Assembly (NCBI GenBank): GCA_963580455.1
Contig: OY756971.1
Span: forward strand, 15,337,001-15,401,000
DNA: 64,000 bases
Direction: 5' to 3'
Source of the DNA: Euonymus europaeus
Lineage: Eukaryota > Streptophyta > Magnoliopsida > Celastrales > Celastraceae
Shown: piece by piece, positions 55,987 to 64,000 of the stretch
Layout of the letters: every line of letters begins with the position of its first letter
Numbering within the stretch: position 1 is the first letter of the stretch
Position numbers and translations under genes: made by a program
The notes under the pieces: generated by a model
Seen by the model: only the letters and a program-made list of their open reading frames with translations
Database searches by the model: none
Told to the model about the DNA's origin: nothing

Positions 55987-58900
55987 ATGCAAGGGAGGCG
56001 ATCTTTGAAAGAGGATTTGCTACCTTGCATCGACGACAACGAAGGACTTTTGAGGCATAAGAAGCAAGGTGCCAAAAACAGCGAAGAAAAGTTGTCGAAA
56101 ATCAAAGCAATGGCAGAAATTGTTCCAATCGAAACAATGGGTGATCTTGACATCCCTACCATCCCACAATCTCCTTCATGCATTGCACTCCCTACAGCTG
56201 CTAGGAATTATGAGCTTAAATCCATTCACTTTAATATGATGCCATCTTTTCATGGTCTTAATGCGGAAGACCCTTTAAATCATATTCGTGAACTTTTTAA
56301 TTTGGTTTCTAGTATGCCATTGACTGCAGGAGTTACGGAGGAGCACTTGAAGATGAAGATCTTCCCATATACATTGAAGGACAAAGCCAAGTCATGGTTA
56401 AACAGTTTAAGGTCAGGTTCTCTCAACTCATGGACTGAAATTCAAAATAAATTTTTGGAGAAATTCTTCTCTACACAAAAAACTGACGCGTTGAGAGATA
56501 AGATCATGCATTTTGAACAACAACATGACGAAACATTTTCAGAAGCATGGGACAGGTTTAATAGTCTTCTAACTCAGTGTCCCCATCATTCCTTACCTAT
56601 TTTGGTGTTAATGCGTATTTTTTACAAAGCACTGACAGTTTCTAGCAAGGCTACAGTTAATAATTACGCAGGAGGATCAATCCGAGCAAAAACTCCAACA
56701 GAATGTCACACTCTGTTTGACAACTTAGCCATTGAAACTCAACACACTGAAGTGAGAGGTAAAAGACACAATGCTTTTGAAATTTCAAATTCTAATATTT
56801 TGTCACAAAATTCTCAGGTTGCTGCCCTCTCAAATAAATTGGATATGTTATTGGCCATGAATGGGCATTCTGCACCTCAAGAACTTTGTGCTATATGTGA
56901 GGTTCCAGGCCATGCCACAATTGCATGTCCACAAGGGGTGGATTTTCCAGAATTTGTGCAAGAGCAAGCCAACATGATGAACTCCTTCAACCAGAATGCT
57001 AGGTATGAACAAAATCCGAATTTTTATCATCCAAATCAAAGGTCCCATCCAAATTTCTCTTGGAGGAACACTCAGAATGTTCAGAATCCTCAAGCATTGA
57101 ATAATTCCACTCAAGCATCCACTTCTACATCGTTAGAAGATATGGTCCGTCAATTGGCTATTAGTCAACAAAAGTTGGAGGTTCAAGTAGGACAAATTGC
57201 TGAAGCATTAAGCAAGAGGGAGGATGGAAAATTCCCAAGCCAGACTGTTAATAACCCACGAAACACTGAGCATGCCAAAGTCATTCAACTCAGGAAAGGT
57301 AAACTTGTTAAAAATGATTTGGATATTGCTAATGAGGCTCTTGATGTAGGGAAAAGTGAAGAAGCTGAAGTTCAAAGCGAGGTGGCAGAAGAAAACGCCC
57401 TTCCAGCGCTCCAGCGCCAGAAGGGCATTCAGGATGCAGATGAGGGAGAGACAAAAATGCACTTGCAGTGCTCGAGCACTGTAAAGGCGCCCAACACTAG
57501 TGATTTAGATCCGGTTGATCGATATCATGCCGAGAATCCTTATGCTCCTCCCATTCCATTTCCGAGTCGACTTCGTAACACCAAACAAGATAAGCATTTT
57601 AAGGAAATTTACGATTGTTTGTGTAAAGTTCACATAAATTTGCCTTTGCTTGATGCAATTGAACAGATTCCCGCTTATGGCAAATTTTTGAAGAACTTAA
57701 GGACTCACAAGCTCTCCTTTGCACCAAATGAGGGAGTCCGACTCAACAAAAATGTAAGTGCGCTCTATCAACCAGGTTTACCACCCAAACTTCCAGACCC
57801 CGGTAGTTTCGACATACCAATCACTATAGGTGATAGGCGACTTAGTCACGCCATGCTCGACCTTAGAGCCAGTATTAACGTGATGCCCTATGCTGTTTAC
57901 AAAGAAATTGGAATGACAGGAATGAAGCCTACCACAGTTCGTCTTGAACTTGCAGCTCGATCTGTACGTTACCCAAAAGGTATGGTAGAAGACATTTTGG
58001 TTCAAGTTGACAAGCTAATTTTTCCTGTGGACTTTATCATCTTAGATACTGAAGAAGGTGGTCCAAATGATCGAGAGGCACCAATTCTCCTTGGTCGACC
58101 CTTCATGGCTACTGCAGACACAATCATCAAAGTGAAAGAGGGGACATTGACAATGACTGTTCTAGGCCAAACAATAGAACTCCGAGTGTTTGATGCTCTC
58201 AATTTTCCTTCCTCTTCTTTTGATACTTGTTGTTCAATTGATACAATTGATGCATTAATCTCTCCGTCCTTCTTGCAGAGAAAGTTTTGTCAACACCTCG
58301 ATTGGGTTTTGTTGCAACCACATGAACATGACATTGATGGCCAGAGTGTGCATGCCATTCATGAACATCCTCGACCTTATCAATCACATTACACACCACC
58401 TATCGAGCCACTCACGATGAACAAAACCAAGCTTGAACCTTCGTGCATCACTCCTCCAAAGCTTGAGCTCAAGTCTTTACCAGCACATCTTAAGTATGTT
58501 TACTTAGGTAGTGGCGAGACACTCCCGGTGATAATTTCTTCTGAACTGACTTCTGATGACGAAGACAATCTAATGCAAGTGTTACGTCACCACCAAACTG
58601 CATTGGGATGGACAATAGCTGATATTAAAGGTCTTAGCCCAACTTTGTGCACTCATAAGATCTTGATGGAGGATGAAGTGAAACCGTCATGTGAATCTCA
58701 ACGAAGACTTAATCCTAACATGAAAGAAGTTGTGCGCACTGAGATTCTCAAATTGCTTGATGTAGGGGTAATTTACCCAATTTCTGACAGCAAATGGGTA
58801 AGTCCAGTACAAGTGGTACCGAAGAAGTCCGGCATGACGGTGGTGAAGAATAAAGACAATGAGCTCATACCCACTCGGATGACTACCGGCTGGCGTGTGT

Positions 58901-61362
58901 GCATTGATTATCGTAAATTGAACGCCGCCACTCGCAAGGATCATTTTCCTTTACCATTTATTGATCAGATGCTTGAACGTTTAGCCGGCCATTCTCATTA
59001 TTGTTTTCTTGATGGCTTTTCAAGTTATAACCAAATTCCAATTGCTCCAGAGGATCAAGAGAAGACCACCTTCACATGTCCCTTTGGTACGTTTGCATAC
59101 CGAAGGATGCCTTTTGGTCTATACAACGCTCCTACAACATTCCAACGTTGTATGATGGTAATTTTTTCTGACATGGTAGAACGCATCATTGAGGTATTTA
59201 TGGATGATTTTTCAGTTTTTGGATCTTCATTTGATGCATGTTTGGCTAATTTGACTCTCGTTCTCCAACGCTGTCAAGAAACAAATTTAATTTTGAATTG
59301 GGAAAAATGTCATTTCATGGTTAAACGTGGAATTGTTTTGGGTCACATTGTGTCCAATGATGGAATTGAGGTTGATAAAGCCAAGATTGATTTGATTAAG
59401 AATTTGCCACCCCCAACATGTGTTAAGGATATTAGGAGTTTCTTGGGACATGCAGGTTTCTATAGACGGTTTATTAAAGATTTCTCAAAAATCTCACAAC
59501 CTCTTTGTAACTTGCTAGCTAAGGATGTGGGATTTCAATTTGACACAGCATGTTTAGAGGCTTTTAATATGTTGAAACAAGCATTAACCACTACTCCCAT
59601 TATCTCTGTTCCCAATTGGTCATTACCATTTGAGTTAATGTGTGATGCTTCTGACTATGCGGTTGGTGCGGTTCTTGGGCAAAAACAAGGTAAGGCTTCT
59701 CATGTTATCTATTATGCTAGTCGTACTTTAAATGAGGCCCAATTGAATTATTCCACCACTGAAAAAGAACTTTTGGCAGTGATTTTTGCATTGGAAAAGT
59801 TTCGTGCTTACCTTGTTGGATCCAAAGTCCTTGTGTATACCGATCATGTGGCCCTCAAGTATCTTCTCTCTAAGAAGGATGCCAAACCAAGATTAATCCG
59901 ATGGATTCTCCTTCTTCAAGAGTTTGATTTAGAGATCAAGGACAAAAAGGGGAGCGAGAACGTCGTCGCCGATCATTTATCAAGGTTACACCATGCTGCT
60001 GAGGGCCACATCAATGAAGCTTTTCCAGACGAACAGCTCTTTGCCCTCAAGGTGCAAATACCCTGGTATGCTGATTTTGTCAACTATCTTTCTAGTGGAT
60101 TACTTCGCGAGTCATTAACGTATCAGGAAAAGAAACGTTTCTTTGCTTCTGTCAAGCATTATTATTGGGATGACCCCTACTTGTTCAAGCATGGTCCCGA
60201 CCAAATTATTCGCCGTTGCGTTCCTGACGATGAACAAGAAAATGTACTTCGTCATGCTCATGAGCTTGCATGTGGTGGTCATTTTGGAGCTAAGAAAACA
60301 GCTTTAAAAGTGCTTCAATCAGGTTTTTTCTGGCCTACTCTATTTAAGGATGCTCTTCACTTTTGTTCCAGGTGTGAACGTTGTCAGAAAACAGGTAACA
60401 TTGGACGGAAGAATGAAATGCCTTTGAATGGCATCCTTGTTGTTGAGATGTTTGACGTATGGGGTATTGATTTTATGGGTCCTTTTCCCCCTTCCTTTGG
60501 ATATTTATATATTCTTGTGGGAGTTGACTATGTTTCTAAATGGGTCGAGGCCGTAGCTACCAAGAACAATGACCATAGAGTTGTGCTTTCTTTTCTCAAA
60601 GATATGATTTTCACTAGGTTTGGAACCCCTAGAGCAATTATCAGTGATGGGGGCAGTCATTTTCGGAATAAACCTTTTGAAACTCTATTGGCCAAGTATA
60701 ACATAACTCATCGGGTAGCTACTCCTTACCATCCCCAAACTTCAGGACAAGTAGAAGTCAGTAATAGGGAAATTAAACGAATTTTGGAGAAAACAGTTAG
60801 CACCACAAGGAAGGATTGGGCAATCAAGTTAAATGATGCTTTGTGGGCTTATAGGATTGCCTATAAAACACCTATTGGCATGAGTCCTTATAGGCTTGTT
60901 TATGGGAAAGCATGTCATCTTCCTATGGAGCTCGAACATCGTGCTTACTGGGCTATAAAAAAACTGAATTTTGACATAAACGTTGCAGGTGAGCATAGGC
61001 AACTCCAGCTCAATGAATTGGAAGAATTTCGTAGAGAAGCATACGAGAATGCCAAAATTTATAAGGAGCGTACCAAAGCATCGCATGACAAGTTGCTTCG
61101 CCGCAAGGAATTTTTTGAAGGTATGCATGTGCTTATATATAATTCACGTCTTCGTTTGTTTCCAGGTAAGTTAAACTCACGGTGGACGGGACCTTTCGAA
61201 GTCCTTAAGGTGTTCCCATATGGTGCGGTTGAAATAAAAAATCCAACGAATGGGAGTTGTTTCAAGGTAAATGGTCAGCGTTTAAAACCTTTCTTAGATT
61301 TTCAGTCGAGGGTTGTGGCTATTGGTGAGACGGTGGATTCCATTCCTAATCTCATACCTTGA
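55987..61362 (+). CDS. Athila gag-pol polyprotein
   Basis: It is one open frame of 1791 codons from M-Q-G-R-R-S-L (first ATG after the binding site; a later start at 56110 is possible). The Gag core is at residues about 75-260 ([10 protein letters not shown]). A zinc knuckle C-x2-C-x4-H-x4-C begins at residue about 301 (C-A-I-C-E-V-P-G-H). The protease block reads M-L-D-L-R-A-S at 57853-57873, with Arg in the position usually Gly. Reverse transcriptase has [11 protein letters not shown] and the catalytic F-M-D-D (about 59200). RNase H has M-C-D-A-S-D (about 59640). The integrase zinc region ends C-E-R-C-Q and the core has [14 protein letters not shown] and Q-T-S-G-Q-V-E. Nothing else is broken, so the copy is young. 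Confidence 0.93.
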   Translation: MQGRRSLKEDLLPCIDDNEGLLRHKKQGAKNSEEKLSKIKAMAEIVPIETMGDLDIPTIPQSPSCIALPTAARNYELKSIHFNMMPSFHGLNAEDPLNHIRELFNLVSSMPLTAGVTEEHLKMKIFPYTLKDKAKSWLNSLRSGSLNSWTEIQNKFLEKFFSTQKTDALRDKIMHFEQQHDETFSEAWDRFNSLLTQCPHHSLPILVLMRIFYKALTVSSKATVNNYAGGSIRAKTPTECHTLFDNLAIETQHTEVRGKRHNAFEISNSNILSQNSQVAALSNKLDMLLAMNGHSAPQELCAICEVPGHATIACPQGVDFPEFVQEQANMMNSFNQNARYEQNPNFYHPNQRSHPNFSWRNTQNVQNPQALNNSTQASTSTSLEDMVRQLAISQQKLEVQVGQIAEALSKREDGKFPSQTVNNPRNTEHAKVIQLRKGKLVKNDLDIANEALDVGKSEEAEVQSEVAEENALPALQRQKGIQDADEGETKMHLQCSSTVKAPNTSDLDPVDRYHAENPYAPPIPFPSRLRNTKQDKHFKEIYDCLCKVHINLPLLDAIEQIPAYGKFLKNLRTHKLSFAPNEGVRLNKNVSALYQPGLPPKLPDPGSFDIPITIGDRRLSHAMLDLRASINVMPYAVYKEIGMTGMKPTTVRLELAARSVRYPKGMVEDILVQVDKLIFPVDFIILDTEEGGPNDREAPILLGRPFMATADTIIKVKEGTLTMTVLGQTIELRVFDALNFPSSSFDTCCSIDTIDALISPSFLQRKFCQHLDWVLLQPHEHDIDGQSVHAIHEHPRPYQSHYTPPIEPLTMNKTKLEPSCITPPKLELKSLPAHLKYVYLGSGETLPVIISSELTSDDEDNLMQVLRHHQTALGWTIADIKGLSPTLCTHKILMEDEVKPSCESQRRLNPNMKEVVRTEILKLLDVGVIYPISDSKWVSPVQVVPKKSGMTVVKNKDNELIPTRMTTGWRVCIDYRKLNAATRKDHFPLPFIDQMLERLAGHSHYCFLDGFSSYNQIPIAPEDQEKTTFTCPFGTFAYRRMPFGLYNAPTTFQRCMMVIFSDMVERIIEVFMDDFSVFGSSFDACLANLTLVLQRCQETNLILNWEKCHFMVKRGIVLGHIVSNDGIEVDKAKIDLIKNLPPPTCVKDIRSFLGHAGFYRRFIKDFSKISQPLCNLLAKDVGFQFDTACLEAFNMLKQALTTTPIISVPNWSLPFELMCDASDYAVGAVLGQKQGKASHVIYYASRTLNEAQLNYSTTEKELLAVIFALEKFRAYLVGSKVLVYTDHVALKYLLSKKDAKPRLIRWILLLQEFDLEIKDKKGSENVVADHLSRLHHAAEGHINEAFPDEQLFALKVQIPWYADFVNYLSSGLLRESLTYQEKKRFFASVKHYYWDDPYLFKHGPDQIIRRCVPDDEQENVLRHAHELACGGHFGAKKTALKVLQSGFFWPTLFKDALHFCSRCERCQKTGNIGRKNEMPLNGILVVEMFDVWGIDFMGPFPPSFGYLYILVGVDYVSKWVEAVATKNNDHRVVLSFLKDMIFTRFGTPRAIISDGGSHFRNKPFETLLAKYNITHRVATPYHPQTSGQVEVSNREIKRILEKTVSTTRKDWAIKLNDALWAYRIAYKTPIGMSPYRLVYGKACHLPMELEHRAYWAIKKLNFDINVAGEHRQLQLNELEEFRREAYENAKIYKERTKASHDKLLRRKEFFEGMHVLIYNSRLRLFPGKLNSRWTGPFEVLKVFPYGAVEIKNPTNGSCFKVNGQRLKPFLDFQSRVVAIGETVDSIPNLIP

Positions 61363-62470
61363 TGAAAGCTTTACGTCTAGCCGAAGACGTTAAAGAAGGC
61401 GCTTGTGGGAGGCAACCCATTTGATTAAGGTAAATATTTGAATTCCAATTTTTCTTTATTTTTGTTTTCCATGTATTTTGTTTCAAGTCAATTCAAAAAA
61501 AAAAAAAAACCGGAACCAGGAGGTTCCGCGCTTATAGCGCCTATGCAGCGCTGGAGCGCCACATGAAAGATGCGGAACCAGGAGGTTCCGCGCATCAGCA
61601 CGCACTTAGCGCGCGCCAGCGTGCTGCAACATGCGGAACCAGGAGGTTCCGCGCGACCAGTGCGCCATTTGCGCTGGCGCGCCTTGCAGGCAGATCAAAA
61701 CGCGCGATGAGCGCGCGACGGACGCTGGAGCGTCTGGCGTCCAGATCGAAACGAGTGACCAGCGCGCCCTATGCGCTGGAGCGCCAGCTCAGACGAGCAA
61801 TTTAAGCCCCCTACCTATTTTTAAGTCACTTCCTTTCACTCCTCCAGCAACCACCATAGCGCTCTCCCACCGATCCGGCAATTTTTGTAAATTCTCCACC
61901 CGCCAGGTATGATTTCTTCACTCTTTCCTTGCTTTACCTCCTTCTCTTTACACCCAACTCTCTAGTTTCCTTTCAAAGGTAAGCTTTTCTCCTTTTCTCT
62001 TCCTTTGTCTTCAATCTTCGGTGCCTATTGGGTGATTTCTTGTGCTTTTTGTGAGACCTTTATTCCATGATTGGGAGGTGCTTCATGTCATGCTCAGCGT
62101 TTTGTTTGATTTTCTTGGATTGTAACTTTGGATTTTTGGGTTTCCTTTCCATGGTATTGTTGAATCATATTGGAGAAAGTATGGGTTGCATTGATGATTC
62201 TGTGCTGCTTAGAATAGGGTTGTGGCCTTTCTCCATGTTTTTAATATTTTCTTTGGGTAGTTACCTATGATTGAACCATGTTTTGTGCTTCCCTCAATAT
62301 GATGCCCATAAGGTGTTTGATGAAATGCTTCAATGAAGTTTTAGTAGTCTTAGGGCTTTCATTCCTTTTGTTGCTCATTCTATTCCCCTTTAAGAGTTGT
62401 GCTTCCACTTCCTTCTTTCATATCCATGTATCCCATTCACTAATGAATGTGTTTTGCTTTTGTAGGTATC
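61363..62470 (+). other. Athila inter-ORF region (UTR-like, likely intron 3' end)
   Basis: After the pol stop comes GCGCTTGTGGGAGGCAACCCA, then a poly(A)-like run (about 61496-61509) and the hairpin repeats. A T-rich stretch follows, ending in TTTTGCTTTTGTAG (62465), a strong splice acceptor just before the third ORF. This suggests the third ORF is made from a spliced RNA, which is inference. Confidence 0.6.
61511..61795. repeat. GC-rich hairpin repeats of the Athila element
   Basis: GGAACCAGGAGGTTCC, a perfect 6-bp-stem hairpin, occurs at 61512, 61574 and 61635 (62 and 61 bp apart), always followed by GCGC. Between and after them lie variants of GCGCTGGAGCGCC. This is a sharp GC island in an AT-rich element. 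Open frames through it are by-products of the repeats. Confidence 0.9.
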
Positions 62471-63526
62471 ATGGCTCCTAAGCGTCGCGCTATTCGGCCT
62501 CCTCCCGTCACTCATGAGGCTGATGTTTTTGACGAGACCCCCATTGAACCAGAAACTCGGTTTGCTCCTGAGGTGCTCTTGTTGCCAGTCAACCACTTCG
62601 CCACCACTTATTTGCAGACCCATTACCTTACTTTCCTTGTGGACCCTGATCCTAACACTGAATGGGCAGTCTATCCTGACGTAGTTCGGGCCTTTTATCA
62701 GACTCTTACTTCAGAAGCCCATCTGGGAGATGACTTGACTGACTCAGATGGGGATCATGTTTATTCTGCAGCTCATTATTTTCAGGCATCTATTGGCGGG
62801 GCCATTCTTCGCTTTTCCACTTCTGACATTTGCCGTTGTCTTGGTTTCCCACCGCCCCTCGCCGAGAGCACTGGTTTTAATCGCCCCAGCATTGTTCACG
62901 GTACTCATAGAGCTCATTCATTACACCGTGACAAGACGTTTCGGAATACCAAGCATGTGCGCCGGGCTCATCTTCAATCAGAATTGCGGCTCTTGGATTC
63001 TGCGATATACCACAATCTTATTCCTCAAGGGCATGATCAAGAACGACATGAACCTTTTGTGACCGCCCTTTATCGCATGCAAAGAGGGGAGTGGTTCAAT
63101 ATGGGAGATATTTATATGCAGTCTATTCTCAAGGCTAAGAAGATGGTGACTACCAACCGGAAGATTGTTGTCTCCAAGAAGAAGTTATTCTTCCCTCGGT
63201 TAATTACTAGGCTTGTGCAGTTCAAGAGGATTGTGATTCCTTCTCGTTCCGTGCCCTTTCCATTGACTGTTTACACAGAGGCAAAATGGAATCTCAGTTG
63301 TAGCCATATTGATAAAGTTGTTGCTGCACCCTCTTCTGCGATTCCTTCACTTGCACCCGATGCTACATCCTCTTCTTCCATCCCTCTCGACCATGCTCAG
63401 GAGTTTCAGGCTCTTCGGGATGATATCGCTCTTCTCCGTGGTGAGATGCAGAGTGGGTTTGCTGACATGCATGTCGTCCTGACCACTATTTTATCCCGCC
63501 TGCCGCCACCATCATCCGATGCTTGA
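62471..63526 (+). CDS. Athila third ORF (putative plant transposon protein, env-position)
   Basis: It runs 351 residues from M-A-P-K-R-R-A-I-R-P-P-P, directly after a splice-acceptor-like TTGTAG. The basic start suggests a nuclear or nucleic-acid role. The central region (residues about 60-230) matches in my reading the protein found downstream of gag-pol in many Athila elements: H-Y-F-Q-A-S and I-Y-H-N-L-I-P-Q-G-H, then G-E-W-F-N-M-G. The C-terminus has a Ser/Pro stretch and a short coiled segment (A-L-R-D-D-I-A-L-L-R). I see no signal peptide or clear transmembrane helix, so an envelope role is not supported. It is open throughout. Confidence 0.82.
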   Translation: MAPKRRAIRPPPVTHEADVFDETPIEPETRFAPEVLLLPVNHFATTYLQTHYLTFLVDPDPNTEWAVYPDVVRAFYQTLTSEAHLGDDLTDSDGDHVYSAAHYFQASIGGAILRFSTSDICRCLGFPPPLAESTGFNRPSIVHGTHRAHSLHRDKTFRNTKHVRRAHLQSELRLLDSAIYHNLIPQGHDQERHEPFVTALYRMQRGEWFNMGDIYMQSILKAKKMVTTNRKIVVSKKKLFFPRLITRLVQFKRIVIPSRSVPFPLTVYTEAKWNLSCSHIDKVVAAPSSAIPSLAPDATSSSSIPLDHAQEFQALRDDIALLRGEMQSGFADMHVVLTTILSRLPPPSSDA

Positions 63527-64000
63527 TTGATCATTTATATCTTCAGGTTGTATCTCTATGTTCTTTTCTTGTTGTTCTTTTGTGTTGCACTGAGGACATT
63601 GCATATTTCTAGTGTGGGGGGAACAAACAGAAAAAAGAAAAGAAAAAAAAACTTTTTGAATGTTTGTGGGTAACGTTCTGGTAAACCCTCACGAGACTAT
63701 AACTCGTCCTACTAGGGACACCTAGAGGTTTAAAGGCTTGTAGTACATGCTAAGTACTATCGTGTGTTCCTACGAAAGTGGATTGTTAATAAATTAGTCG
63801 GATTTATATTTGTTGTGTTTGGTTCCATGTCATCTACCATGATGAAATCAATTTTGTATCACTTGATCGCTCTATGGATAAGAGACTTAATTATGTGAGT
63901 AGGAAGTTAGACTCTACGTGAATTGTCATTTGACATATGAAATCGAAAAGTTCCATGCTATCACTCATCACATACATACTTGTGGAGACTTAACCCTGTG
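63527..64000 (+). other. Athila 3' untranslated part, no gene
   Basis: It contains the purine tract GTGTGGGGGGAA (about 63614) followed by an A-rich run. No coding frame and no LTR start are seen before the window ends. Confidence 0.55.

Larger units (their letters stand above)
54673..64000 (+). mobile_element. Athila-type Gypsy retrotransposon, 5' and central part
   Basis: A 1237-bp LTR (54673-55909) starts TGATGT and ends ACATCA. Seven bases after its end is TGGCGCCGTTGCCGGGGA, the Asp-tRNA-complementary binding site typical of Athila. A single gag-pol frame, a GC-rich non-coding block and a separate third ORF follow, as in this lineage. GTGTGGGGGGAA at 63614-63625 is a purine tract of the kind found upstream of the 3' LTR, but no LTR start is seen by 64000, so the element continues to the right. 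It is inserted in the helper gene of a Harbinger. The 5 bases before the LTR, AACAT, should recur after the other LTR. Confidence 0.93.

Noticed and set aside
61563..61912. Two GC-rich open frames of 80-93 codons
   Set aside because: They arise from the hairpin repeat array (Arg/Ala-rich, no family match) and lie in a non-coding part of the Athila.
62067..62481. Two hydrophobic open frames before the Athila third ORF
   Set aside because: T-rich sequence naturally translates as hydrophobic residues. The region precedes a splice acceptor and is more likely intron.

Overview
The window is plant nuclear DNA, most likely from a eudicot. It is AT-rich, has spliced genes with GT-AG introns, and is crowded with plant-type LTR retrotransposons (Copia, chromodomain Gypsy, Athila), PIF/Harbinger, CACTA and Mutator-like DNA transposons, and LINE and SINE scraps. 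I see no rRNA or tRNA gene, no CRISPR array, and nothing prokaryotic or organellar.

There is one host gene: a minus-strand homologue of tRNA pseudouridine synthase PUS7/TruD. I rebuilt it by eye as 20 coding exons between 48498 and 23896. All junctions keep frame and the exons sum to 2274 nt (757 codons). Its catalytic motif G-T-K-D-K-R is intact. Two features stand out: an apparent U12-type AT-AC intron (32288-32147), and an in-frame 71-residue tandem duplication near the C-terminus. Its introns are swollen by mobile DNA. Intron 9 is about 11.7 kb because it holds a Copia element that is itself split by a chromodomain Gypsy. Intron 13 holds an internally deleted Copia with a further LTR-like insertion. 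Intron 14 holds a long-TIR Mutator-like element and a SINE.

Layout. 1-2908: 3' part of a Copia element with an intact pol frame. 4929-8844: a complete PIF/Harbinger element with TAA target duplications and two spliced, open genes. To 9365: the terminus of a CACTA element. 9366-17855: a dead Copia fragment split by a Harbinger-like element (9819-17196, TCA duplication), which is in turn split by a second coding Harbinger (10906-15704, CTA duplication). 18251-23236: a decayed full-length Copia. 23400-23732: LINE and SINE tails. 23896-48498: the PUS7-like gene and its TE-filled introns. 48650-51100: non-coding DNA with short tandem repeats. 51171-54672: a decayed third Harbinger with convergent transposase and helper genes, the helper being cut by an Athila retrotransposon. 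54673-64000: the 5' LTR, binding site, intact-length gag-pol, GC-rich hairpin repeats and extra ORF of that Athila element, which runs off the right edge.

Insertion order can be read from the nesting. Removing an inserted element together with one duplication copy restores the host reading frame in the tested cases, so those boundaries are exact. The elements most likely to be recently active are the Copia at the left edge, the 3.9 kb Harbinger and the Athila. No clearly undescribed system is evident. The most unusual signals are the AT-AC intron, the C-terminal duplication and the recurrent GC-rich motif of the Athila element.
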